A stretch of 64,000 nt of DNA. Origin: Methanobacteriota archaeon (GTDB lineage: Archaea; Halobacteriota; Methanomicrobia; Methanomicrobiales; Methanoculleaceae). Under the pieces are notes generated by a model. That model ran no database searches. It was not told the origin of the DNA and worked only from the letters and a program-made list of their open reading frames with translations. The DNA lies in contig JAEWLJ010000017.1 in assembly GCA_023393455.1 (NCBI GenBank), forward strand, positions 69,465 to 133,464, read 5' to 3'. How positions within the stretch are numbered: position 1 is the stretch's first letter; each line of letters starts with the position of its first letter. Below, in pieces: positions 51,459-59,911 of this stretch. A program made the translations under genes and the position numbers.

Positions 51459-52556
51459 ATGCAGGACCGGTGCGATCTCCTCGTCGTCGGTGCAGGCCCC
51501 GCCGGCAGCACCGCGGCACGCTACGCGGCGGAGGCGGGACTCGACGTCCTTCTGATCGACAGGAAGAGAGAGATCGGCACCCCCGTCTGCTGCGGGGAGT
51601 TCAATGCGTCACCTGCAGTGCTCGCGAAAGCGCTCCCGAACGCCCCGGGCCTCGACGAACTCTTCCCGGTCGACCCCGGGCTGATCCGGCAGGAGATCCG
51701 GGGGGCCGTCGCCGTCTCCCCCCGCGGCCGGGAGTATGAGTTTGATCTCTTCGGCTACACCGTCGACCGGGATGCCTTCGACCGGCACCTCGCGGATGCG
51801 GCCGTCCGTGCAGGCGCCGTGCTTCGTTCGGATACGGCGTTCCTCGGCCGGGAAGGCCGGCAGGTGACAACCAGCCGGGGCGAGGTCGAGGCCCGGGTCG
51901 TCATCGCCGCGGACGGCCCGCTCTCCCGCGTATGCCGCTCGGCCGGGATGGAGCAAAACGCCGCCCTCGCCCCCGCCATCACCTGCCGGGTCGACGGGGA
52001 GTTCGGCGACCGGATCCGGCTCTACTTCGGGAACAAGATTGCACCAGGCGGGTACGCGTGGATCTTCCCGAAACTGGGGTGCGCGAACGTCGGACTCGGC
52101 GTGCAGAAGAGAGGCACCCCGGTTCCGGTTCTCCTGAGGACGTTCCTCGCGCGGATGGGGTTTGCCGGTCGGGACGTCATGGCCGGATTCGTGCCCATCT
52201 CCGGGCCGATAAGGGAGACCATCCGCGAGAACGTCCTCGCCGTCGGCGATGCCGCCGGCCACGTCGTCGCCTCCAACGGCGGGGGTATCGCGACCGCGAT
52301 GATCTGCGGGCGGCTTGCCGGGCTTGCGGCGGCACGCCACCTGCTGCACGGCGAACCGCTCGTGGCCTACGAGCGGGAGTGGCGTTCGGCGATAGGCCGG
52401 GAGCTTCTCGCCGCCGCAAGGACAAAGAGGATGGCCGACCCGGTTCTCGGCTCGGACTTCCTCCTCGAGCGGACGATGAGCCTCCTCGGCGGCCGCGGCA
52501 TTGCAGACGTCGTCATCTACGGTGGTCTCCGAAAGGCTCATGCCCCGCGGGAGTGA
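51459..52556 (+). CDS. Geranylgeranyl reductase family FAD protein
   Basis: 365 residues. The FAD dinucleotide motif is LLVVGAGPAGSTAARYAAEA. GTPVCCGEF is the family's substrate-side motif, and NVLAVGDAAGHVVASNGGGI is the second flavin motif. Members saturate geranylgeranyl chains of archaeal membrane lipids or of prenylated cofactors. Its presence fits ether-lipid synthesis, and paralogues are common in methanogens. TTTTATATTCC lies about 30 bp before the ATG. The stop overlaps the next start (TGATG). Confidence 0.88.
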   Translation: MQDRCDLLVVGAGPAGSTAARYAAEAGLDVLLIDRKREIGTPVCCGEFNASPAVLAKALPNAPGLDELFPVDPGLIRQEIRGAVAVSPRGREYEFDLFGYTVDRDAFDRHLADAAVRAGAVLRSDTAFLGREGRQVTTSRGEVEARVVIAADGPLSRVCRSAGMEQNAALAPAITCRVDGEFGDRIRLYFGNKIAPGGYAWIFPKLGCANVGLGVQKRGTPVPVLLRTFLARMGFAGRDVMAGFVPISGPIRETIRENVLAVGDAAGHVVASNGGGIATAMICGRLAGLAAARHLLHGEPLVAYEREWRSAIGRELLAAARTKRMADPVLGSDFLLERTMSLLGGRGIADVVIYGGLRKAHAPRE

Positions 52557-53257
52557 TGGACACAGAGATGCACCGCTGGCTTACGTGGGATCTGCCGGGG
52601 ATCGAGGGGCGGCTCGCGACGCTCAGGGAGGATCTCGTACGGGAGACTCCGGCGCTCCCTCCGGGAGAGAGCGGAAAGTTCGGGCGCTGGGTCCGGGAGA
52701 TCGAGACCGTCCTCGCGAAGGCGGCCATGATCACGAGGACGGTGCAACCGGAGGTCGAGGCTGACCTCGGCTACTCGCTCGGGGACCGCGAGCAGTTCGT
52801 CATCGCCATGTTCCGGCCGAGCACCCGCAACCTCTTCGACGAGATCGCGGAGGATGCCCGGAGCGGTGACTGGTGCACCCTCATCGATGCCGACCTGCGG
52901 GACCTTGCGCACCTCCACGAGGCAGCCGGGGCGCTCGCGTGGATCGGCGATGCTGCCCTGAAGATCGGTCTCCTTCCGGCAATCTGGGATCCCGATCTCG
53001 CGAAAGCGGGAGTCCTGACCCAGAACCGGAAGGCATACGACCGAAACTCGAACCTCGCCCTGCTCTGCGACCGCTGGAACCTCTACGAGCACCGGATTCA
53101 CTTCGATACGGAGATCCCGAGGAGCACACGAACGATCAACCACGCCAAGGGGACGCTGGTCGAATCGGTCTTCGGGATCCTCTTCCTCAGAGAGGGGCTG
53201 AAAGGAGTTGCATCCGCGACGGAACTTCTCAGGCCACCTCCCCCGCGGCGGCGGTAA
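52556..53257 (+). CDS. RNase III-like domain protein
   Basis: 233 residues. The C-terminal two-thirds recall the ribonuclease III fold: AGALAWIGDAALKIGLLPAI resembles the signature helix (ERLEFLGDAVL), and HAKGTLVESVFGILFL resembles the second acidic helix. Between them TQNRKAYDRNSNLALLCDRW is typical of archaeal relatives. No dsRNA-binding domain is attached. It overlaps the reductase gene and is followed by an ATP-cone protein. Archaea usually lack RNase III, so the assignment needs testing. The metal-binding residues appear partly conserved. Confidence 0.55.
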   Translation: MDTEMHRWLTWDLPGIEGRLATLREDLVRETPALPPGESGKFGRWVREIETVLAKAAMITRTVQPEVEADLGYSLGDREQFVIAMFRPSTRNLFDEIAEDARSGDWCTLIDADLRDLAHLHEAAGALAWIGDAALKIGLLPAIWDPDLAKAGVLTQNRKAYDRNSNLALLCDRWNLYEHRIHFDTEIPRSTRTINHAKGTLVESVFGILFLREGLKGVASATELLRPPPPRRR

Positions 53258-53299
53258 CCGGAAAGGTTATGGCTCCCGGACTCCCCGTCACGCTTCGAG

Positions 53300-53587
53300 G
53301 TGATCGAACTGGTCGATGTTGTCAAGGCCGACGGCAGGAGGGAACCGTTCGTGCGGGAGAAGGTGGTCGTGAGCGCGCTGAAATCCGGAGCGCCGCCACA
53401 GGAGGCAAGGGCGATCGGCGAGGCCGTCGAACGGACTGCCTACGACGGGATGCCCTCAAGCGAGGTCCGGAGCCGGGTGCTCGAGCAACTCCATGACCGG
53501 AACCCGGAGTGGGAGGAGAACTGGCTCGTCTACGACCGCGCCGTGAAGAGACGCGGGGCGGCGGCCGTAGGGGTGCCTGCCCGCTGA
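53300..53587 (+). CDS. Stand-alone ATP-cone domain protein
   Basis: 95 residues from a GTG at 53300. The whole protein is one ATP-cone: VVKADGRREPFVREKVVVSA, then LKSGAPPQEARAIGEAVER and the DRNPEWEENWLVYDRAVKRR end. In ribonucleotide reductase and NrdR this domain senses ATP/dATP. Here it is free-standing, so it may regulate another protein. It follows the RNase III-like gene by about 40 bases. Confidence 0.75.
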   Translation: MIELVDVVKADGRREPFVREKVVVSALKSGAPPQEARAIGEAVERTAYDGMPSSEVRSRVLEQLHDRNPEWEENWLVYDRAVKRRGAAAVGVPAR

Positions 53588-53956
53588 TCCCGTCCTTTTT
53601 CCCGCGGAGTTCACCTCCCCGGCGCGCTCCCGCACCCCACCGGCTCTCCGGGAGCCCGGATACCCGCCGAACGGGCTTTTAAACCGCCTGAGAGGAACGT
53701 TTTACCGCCCGTTTCGATCCGCCGGATGCGAAGATATATTTACTGATCCGCGCCCACATTTTTCTTGTATTGCCCTATAGTGCCAGGAAATCGGATAGTT
53801 GGGACGACCATCAACCGGCCGCTTTCTCTTCCGTCGCATCTCCCGGGTGCATCCGGCAATCAAAATCCGCAGACAGGCACGATGCCCAAACCGTCTTAGA
53901 AACGGTTCCCCATCTCTCCGGGACCGGCGGCGCGGGCACGCCAGCAGGCGATATGT
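53588..53956. other. Intergenic, promoter region of the MATE gene
   Basis: About 370 bp with no coding frame that I can support. AT-rich patches near 53730-53760 (ATATATTTACTG) could be promoter elements. No RNA gene was recognised. Confidence 0.35.
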
Positions 53957-55381
53957 ATGCCGACAAGTGACTCAGAAGACGATATACCCTCAAGTAGTAA
54001 CCAGAAAGAAACAGAAGGAACAAAGATACTCCTCGCCGATCCGAAGACCGCGATCCTCAGGCTCTCAGTGCCGATGATGATCGCGATGACCCTCATGACC
54101 CTCTACAACGTCGTCGACGCGTTCTGGGTCGCGGGTCTCGGTGCAGACGCTCTTGCCGCCGTCGGGTTCTCATTCCCGCTCTTCATAATAACCATCGGGT
54201 TAGCAAGCGGCCTCGGGACCGGCGGGGAAGCGGCGCTCGCCCGGATGATCGGCGCACGCGACAGGGCCGGCGCGAGCAGCGTTGCGATGCACACAATCCT
54301 CCTGATGACCGTGCTCGCCGTCGTCGTCACCATCCCGCTCTACCTCTTTGCCCATGACATCTTCGTCCTCATGGGAGCGGGCGACGCCGTCGGTCTCGCC
54401 ACAAAATACGCACAGATCCTCTTCCTCGGGACGTTCGCCCTCCTCTTCGGCGAGGTCGCCTACGCGCTGATGCACGGGGAAGGGGATGCAAAACGGACGA
54501 TGTACGCCATGGCGCTCGGCGCGGTGGTGAACGTCGTCCTCGACCCGATCCTGATCTACACCCTTCATCTGGGGATCGACGGTGCAGCCTGGGCGACGAT
54601 CATCGCCGAGGTCATCGCCGCCATTCCGATGGTCTACTGGCTCTTTGTGAAGCGGGACACCTACGTCTCCCTTCACCTCCGGGAGTTCGTCCCCGACGCC
54701 GGGGCCACCCGCGACATCCTGCGGGTCGGCTTCCCTGCCGCCGTCGAGCAGCTCTCGCTTGCCCTGATGACCCTGGTCTTGAACGGCGTCATCGTCCTGA
54801 TATCGAGCACGGACGGCGTCGCGGTCTACTCGACCGGGTGGCGGATCGTGAGCATCGGCTTAACCCCCATCCTCGCCATATCCTCGGCGATGGTCGCGGT
54901 CACCGGCGCCACCTACGGCGCCCGGGCGTATGCCCGGATGGAGTCCGCCCTCCTCTACGCCGTCAGGCTCGGGGTCGTCATCGGTCTCGGCATCGCGGTG
55001 GGAATGTTCGTCTTCGCCCCCCAGATCGCCGCACTCTTTGCGGCGCCGGGCGACGCAGCCGGGATAACCCCGGAACTGACGACCTACCTCCGGGTGATGA
55101 GCCTGGTCTATCCGATGATCGGGTTCGGGTTCGTCTCGGCGTCGTTCTTCCAGGGGACGGGGCTCGGCGCACGGTCGCTCACGATCACGGTCCTGCAGAC
55201 CGTCGTCCTCTCGGCCCTCTTCGTCTGGGTCTTTGCGATCGAACTCGACCTCGGCCTCTCCGGCGTCTGGTGGGGGGTCGCGGCGGGCAATGCACTCGGT
55301 GCGGTGCTCGGGTACGTCTGGGCGCGCCGGTATTCGGCAGGGCTCCAGACCCGTCAGCTGGCTGCGCCGACAGCGGCGTGA
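53957..55381 (+). CDS. MATE-family multidrug/toxin exporter
   Basis: 474 residues with twelve hydrophobic helices in two homologous halves. The opening SVPMMIAMTLMTLYNVVDAFWVAGLGADALAAVG is the typical first bundle. GEGDAKRTMYAMALGAVVNVVLDPILIY marks the helix 5-6 region. It would export cationic compounds or metabolites using a Na+ or H+ gradient. Length and topology are normal. It is monocistronic and converges on the kinase gene. Confidence 0.9.
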   Translation: MPTSDSEDDIPSSSNQKETEGTKILLADPKTAILRLSVPMMIAMTLMTLYNVVDAFWVAGLGADALAAVGFSFPLFIITIGLASGLGTGGEAALARMIGARDRAGASSVAMHTILLMTVLAVVVTIPLYLFAHDIFVLMGAGDAVGLATKYAQILFLGTFALLFGEVAYALMHGEGDAKRTMYAMALGAVVNVVLDPILIYTLHLGIDGAAWATIIAEVIAAIPMVYWLFVKRDTYVSLHLREFVPDAGATRDILRVGFPAAVEQLSLALMTLVLNGVIVLISSTDGVAVYSTGWRIVSIGLTPILAISSAMVAVTGATYGARAYARMESALLYAVRLGVVIGLGIAVGMFVFAPQIAALFAAPGDAAGITPELTTYLRVMSLVYPMIGFGFVSASFFQGTGLGARSLTITVLQTVVLSALFVWVFAIELDLGLSGVWWGVAAGNALGAVLGYVWARRYSAGLQTRQLAAPTAA

Positions 55382-55402
55382 GGTCTCCGGTATAGGAGGG
55401 TC

Positions 55403-56995
55403 TCACCCCTCATACCCGTCGTGCACCACTTCGCGCAGCGTGAACTTAAACGACGCACCGAGGTCGGGCCTGCCTTCCACCCTGTCCTCGACCCAGATCC
55501 TGCCGCCGTAGCGCTCGACGAGCATCGCGACGATGTAGAGGCCGAGCCCTTCCCCGCATCCCTGGCTCCTGCCCTGCCTGAACCGGTCGAAGAGCCTCTC
55601 CTTCGCCTCGTCGGGGATACCGGGGCCGGTGTCCTCCACGATCACCACCACCGTCTGGTCCTCATCGAGGCAGTCCTCCACGCGGATCGCGATCCCGGCG
55701 TCCGGCCCGCCGTGTTTCACCGCGTTGCCGATGAGGTTCGTAAAGACCTCGGGGAGCAGGTCGTCGGCCCAGACCTCAGCCGTGGTGCCGTCAAAAGAGA
55801 TGGGCGTCTCCGGGGTGCGCTCGATCCCCGCGCTGATCACGCCGCCGAGATGGACCGCCTTCAGATCGGACGGTTCCTGGTGGATACGGCGGATGGTCGA
55901 GACGTTCTGGAGGATGCCGCTGCTTTTGCGGATGCTCTCCTTGAGCCCCCGCGCGTACCGGGCCGCATCGCCCTCCACCGCATCGAGCAGAAGATCGCAG
56001 TAGAGGTTCGCGACGTTCTCCGCGTTCTTGATGTCGTGGGTCATGACGTCCAGGTAGAGGTTCGTCTCGCGGTGGGCCGCCTCAAGCCGCTTGTAGAGCA
56101 TGCTCCGCAGAACACCTGAACCGATCTCCTTCCCGATCGCTTCGAGGAGGCGGCGTTCCTCGTCCCTGAACCCCTTGACCCTCCTGCTCCCGAGGAAGAG
56201 CGCCCCGACCACGACCGACTCCGCAAGGATCGGGATGCAGGCAAGGGTGGCGACCCCGAGCGAGGCGAGGATCTCCTCCTCGATCGCGCCTCCCTCGCCC
56301 GGCACCTCGAGGTAGCGCGGCTGCCCGGCGACGAAGACGAAGTTCCAGGGCCAGTGATGAACTTTGATCGTCCTGTTCCGGGCGAGATAGGTCTCCGGGA
56401 CGCCGCGGTGGTAGCGCGTGAGCGCCACCGTCCGGTCCGGGTTCAGGAGGTACGTCAGCCCCAGGTCGAACCCGAGCAGATCAAGGGTCTTTGAGAGCGA
56501 CGCTTCGAGCAGTTCGTCGAGCGAGAGGGACGACGCGGATACTCCCATGATCTGGTTCAGGACCTGGAGTTGCCGGTTCGCGGAGAGCAACCCTTCGTTT
56601 GCCGGTCTCTGCTCGGTGACGTCCCGCATGCAGAGCACCCACATCCCTGCGAACGCTCCCCGTTCGATCCTCCGGCTGGAGAAGAGGACCTGCCGCTCTT
56701 CCCCCCCTGAGCCCTGCACCGAGAGGTCGAGACCGGGTATCCCGGTATTCATCGTGGCGAGGAGTCGATCGACCGCATCCCTCTCCTGCAGGAGCGGCGC
56801 CAGATGTGCATCGAGGACGCTGTGAGCGTCGAACCCAAGGATCTCCTCTTCGCTTGTAGAGAGGAGAACCATGGCAAATGCATTTGCCCAGAGCACCTGC
56901 ATCTTTTGATCGAGCACAAGGATACCCGCGCCGGGCTCATCGAGAATCTGAAACGTCTCTTGAGATATGGTAGATATCGAATCCGCTCTATTCAT
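55403..56995 (-). CDS. PAS-GAF sensor histidine kinase
   Basis: 530 residues from the ATG at 56995. A PAS domain lies at about 12-125 (PGAGILVLDQKMQVLWANAF, DITDRK-like end DVTEQR), and a GAF domain at about 160-305. The kinase core from about 315 has DVMTHDIKNAENVANLYCDL, with His in THDIKN. The HATPase boxes are NLIGNAVKHGG, DTGPGI and GEGLGLYIV. No membrane segment, so it is a cytoplasmic sensor. ATTATATAAATAAATAA lies about 45 bp upstream on its strand. No response regulator is adjacent. Confidence 0.85.
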   Translation of the reverse strand: MNRADSISTISQETFQILDEPGAGILVLDQKMQVLWANAFAMVLLSTSEEEILGFDAHSVLDAHLAPLLQERDAVDRLLATMNTGIPGLDLSVQGSGGEERQVLFSSRRIERGAFAGMWVLCMRDVTEQRPANEGLLSANRQLQVLNQIMGVSASSLSLDELLEASLSKTLDLLGFDLGLTYLLNPDRTVALTRYHRGVPETYLARNRTIKVHHWPWNFVFVAGQPRYLEVPGEGGAIEEEILASLGVATLACIPILAESVVVGALFLGSRRVKGFRDEERRLLEAIGKEIGSGVLRSMLYKRLEAAHRETNLYLDVMTHDIKNAENVANLYCDLLLDAVEGDAARYARGLKESIRKSSGILQNVSTIRRIHQEPSDLKAVHLGGVISAGIERTPETPISFDGTTAEVWADDLLPEVFTNLIGNAVKHGGPDAGIAIRVEDCLDEDQTVVVIVEDTGPGIPDEAKERLFDRFRQGRSQGCGEGLGLYIVAMLVERYGGRIWVEDRVEGRPDLGASFKFTLREVVHDGYEG

Positions 56996-57228
56996 ACAGG
57001 TATCACTCCCCGACGTCTTTATTTTGTAAATATTATATAAATAAATAATATTCCCGTAATAAGTGATTTGCGGTGGCAGCACGGCAGGTCACGGACCGTC
57101 TGCAGTCTTGATCGCCCGCACATATCTGGCCGTTGCCATGCCGCCGGCCGCACCCTGCCGTTCCGTGCCGTGATCCCTGCCGCCTCTCGTGACGGGGATC
57201 GCGCATCCTCCACCGGGATCCATCTCGC

Positions 57229-58677
57229 CTAAAGGATCCCTATCCGGTCGAGTGCGGGTGAGAGCGCCGTCAGGTGACCCTGAACGCAGACCGTCTTCCG
57301 CGGGTCGGCGCCCATAGCAAGCGCCAGGAGCTCGGTGATATGGAGCACCGGCACGCCCATGTGGTCGTAGACCAGCTCGCACCCCGGACAGTCGACGACC
57401 ATCACGTCCAGGCGGTTGTTCATGAAGTCCTGGTAGACGAGTCGGTTCAACCGGGAGAGTTCCCGGGGGCGGCCTTTTTGGAGCCGGTCGAAGAGGTTCT
57501 TGACCCCGCCGCAGCAGTAGTGCTCCATCACGCTCTTCGTGATCCTCGCTCCCGTCGCCACTGTGAGAGCCTGCAACCCCGGCGGGACGGCAAAGGTGCC
57601 GCTCATCTTCCGGTAGTGGCAGCTGACATGCACCCCGACGCGCAGGCCAGAGAGCCGTCTCCTGACAAGCCGCCGGATCTCGTCGAGGTAGAGGGGATAA
57701 AGGTCGAGGACGTTTGCAACCGTAAACGCCCCCGGCTCGGTCACCTCTCGCCCGATCCTCGCAAGTTCCTCGTTCACCACCTCCCTGTTGGCGCTCCGCG
57801 AGAGCATATCGAGCGCGGTAGCGTACGAGTCGCTGCAGGTCGGGCATATGCCGGTCACGGCGATCCTGGCGCCGGGTTCGAACGCGTCATGGATGACGCT
57901 GAGGTTCCGTGCGGTGAGGAGCAGCCGGTCGGCAAAACCCGCCCCGCCCATGTAGTGAGGAGCACCCCCGCAGCAGGTCTGCATGGCTGAGGTCTCGTAG
58001 CGGATACCGAGAGCGGCAAGGATCATCTTCTGCGAGAGGTCTGCGCCGGGATAGTTGAAGGCGCAACAGGAGTTGAGGTGAAAGACCCGATCGGGACGGA
58101 CGAGCGGTTCCCTCAGCAGGGAATGTCCGGGCGCCGAGAAGGCCGATGCGTCGATCGGATGGAGGAGCAGCCGCCGGACCTCGTCGACCGCCCTCCCGTC
58201 CACCGGATAAGGGTAGCGGATCGCCTTTGCGACGAACTTCCTGAGGTTGCCCCTCTCAACGTAGAGCGGAAGGAAAGCCCGGGGAGGGAGGCCCCCCCGG
58301 TCGAGGAGCATTCGTCGAAAGATCGGCTGCAGACGCTCCGTCTCGTAGACGGCGTTGATGATCCCGCCGACACTGACGGAGCGCGGACAGATGGTCTCGC
58401 AGGAGTAGCACTGGACGCAGTCGGCAAGATCGACCCCTGGTCGTCCGCCTGCCTGGAGGGCTGCGGTCACCTTCCGTGCGAGATAGCCCCGGTCTTCGTT
58501 CGCTCCGGGATTGTTGATCCGTGCCGGGCAGTAGGGTGTGCAGGAACCGCAGGCGTTGCAGAGCCGGAAGTTCCGGAGCCGCGGATCTTCTTCGTCGAGG
58601 AGATGGCGTATAGCCCCGTCCGTGATTGCGCTACGGATAATCTCCATCTCCGGTACGGGGATGGCCTTATCGAGCAT
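57229..58677 (-). CDS. HdrC-HdrB fusion (heterodisulfide reductase-like, CCG-domain protein)
   Basis: 482 residues from the ATG at 58677, with AGGAG seven bases upstream. Two [4Fe-4S] ferredoxin motifs lie near the N-terminus (CNACGSCTPYCP and CVQCYSCETICP, HdrC-like). Two CCG domains follow (CCAFNYPGADLS with MQTCCGG, and CHYRKM with HYCCGG and CPGCELVYDH, HdrB-like), which bind the noncubane cluster. In methanogens HdrB reduces CoM-S-S-CoB. No hdrA or electron-bifurcating partner is adjacent. This may be an HdrD-like paralogue with a different donor or substrate. Confidence 0.85.
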   Translation of the reverse strand: MLDKAIPVPEMEIIRSAITDGAIRHLLDEEDPRLRNFRLCNACGSCTPYCPARINNPGANEDRGYLARKVTAALQAGGRPGVDLADCVQCYSCETICPRSVSVGGIINAVYETERLQPIFRRMLLDRGGLPPRAFLPLYVERGNLRKFVAKAIRYPYPVDGRAVDEVRRLLLHPIDASAFSAPGHSLLREPLVRPDRVFHLNSCCAFNYPGADLSQKMILAALGIRYETSAMQTCCGGAPHYMGGAGFADRLLLTARNLSVIHDAFEPGARIAVTGICPTCSDSYATALDMLSRSANREVVNEELARIGREVTEPGAFTVANVLDLYPLYLDEIRRLVRRRLSGLRVGVHVSCHYRKMSGTFAVPPGLQALTVATGARITKSVMEHYCCGGVKNLFDRLQKGRPRELSRLNRLVYQDFMNNRLDVMVVDCPGCELVYDHMGVPVLHITELLALAMGADPRKTVCVQGHLTALSPALDRIGIL

Positions 58678-58933
58678 GCCCGGTCTCCTGGATCGCCCCT
58701 GCTGCATGCATATACGAACGGGCGGTTCTTCCTCCCCTCCGGGAGCGGGCACAGTTTAGACTAAGGATATATCGCCTGCGGTATCGATCCATTCCTTCCC
58801 CCCACCAGTGACGTTGCCGATACCTCTTGCGAGGACTACTTAATGGTTTGGATATGGCCGTTCTCCGGCCCCTCCGGGGCAAACAGGTGCCGGAGCCTAT
58901 CTCAGGATCTGCACCCGGGGGAAAAAAGTGGTG

Positions 58934-59575
58934 TTAGAGGTTTTCCAGCCGCTTGTTCACGGTCTCCCAGTTCACGACGTTCCAGAAGGCGTCGATGAAC
59001 CCGGCCCGGTTGTTCTTCTGGTCGATGTAGTAGGCGTGCTCCCAGACGTCGAGCACCATCAGGATGTCGAGCGTCGGGTAGACGTTGTTGTTGTGCTTCT
59101 CGATCTGCATGATCATGAGACGGTCGGTCATGGCGTCGTAGGCCAGTGCCGCCCACCCGGAGCCCTCGGCGCTCGCGGCCGCCTTCGTGAACTCGGCCTT
59201 GAACCGGTCGAAGGAACCCCACTCCCGGTCTATCCGGTCAGCGAGCGCGCCGTCCGGGGTCCCCCCGCCGCCCTTTCCGGCCGGGGCCATCGTCGGCCAG
59301 AAGAGAGTGTGCAGGACGTGGCCACCGATGTTGAACGAGAGCTCCTTTAAGAGCGCCTTCATATCGAGTTCTGTGCCTTCCTGTCGCGCCTTCTCCAGTC
59401 TTTCGAGGTTGGCGTTCGCTCCGGTCACGTATGCCTGGTGATGCTTATCATGGTGCAGGGAGAGTTGTTCCTTTGAGATATGCGGTTCGAGCGCATCGGC
59501 CGCATACGGTAGCGGCGGCAGCTCGTACTTCTTCAACGATGCAGTTGCCATCTTCTGTACAGCCATAGCAATCAT
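58934..59575 (-). CDS. sod: Superoxide dismutase, Fe/Mn family
   Basis: 213 residues. YELPPLPYAADALEPHISKE opening, LSLHHDKHHQAYV with the first metal His, GGHVLHTLFW, then the C-terminal DVWEHAYYIDQKNNR with the Asp and His ligands. It converts superoxide to oxygen and peroxide in the cytoplasm. The TATA box TTAAATAG lies about 25 bp before the ATG at 59575, which suggests a leaderless transcript starting there. ATGs at 59566 and 59551 are alternatives. Confidence 0.92.
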   Translation of the reverse strand: MIAMAVQKMATASLKKYELPPLPYAADALEPHISKEQLSLHHDKHHQAYVTGANANLERLEKARQEGTELDMKALLKELSFNIGGHVLHTLFWPTMAPAGKGGGGTPDGALADRIDREWGSFDRFKAEFTKAAASAEGSGWAALAYDAMTDRLMIMQIEKHNNNVYPTLDILMVLDVWEHAYYIDQKNNRAGFIDAFWNVVNWETVNKRLENL

Positions 59576-59591
59576 ATTTCAGAAGGAAGGG

Positions 59592-59606
59592 GATCTATTT
59601 AAGCCT
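59592..59606 (-). promoter_or_regulatory. TATA box of the superoxide dismutase gene
   Basis: The reverse strand reads GCTTAAATAGATC, with its centre about 25 bp before the ATG at 59575. This matches the archaeal TATA-to-start distance for a leaderless message. Confidence 0.55.
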
Positions 59607-59911
59607 TGATCTTTCCCGGAGAATACGGTCCGCCCGCACCCCCGTGTACCCACACCATCCCCTCTGCAATGCCTGCACAGGCCATCGGGAAGGCTGAGCT
59701 CGACGATTCACCGTGCCGCAACGGATCGGGAAGAACCGTCCCGGGGCCAGAGGGATATCTTCGCCCATGCCCGAAACCTTTAATTGCTCCGGTAGAGTGG
59801 ATGGTATCCGGACCGCCTCGCGCCTTCCGTCACCCGGGCTGGATCCGGTTCTCCGGGTCGCCATACAACATCGAGGCGCCCTGATGCCAGCAAGACTGCG
59901 GTGGATATTCC
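59607..59911. other. Intergenic, divergent promoter region
   Basis: About 300 bp between the superoxide dismutase and glycosyltransferase genes. No supported coding frame or RNA. The right end, near 59905, is preceded by a weak ribosome-site-like region before the ATG at 59912. Confidence 0.3.
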
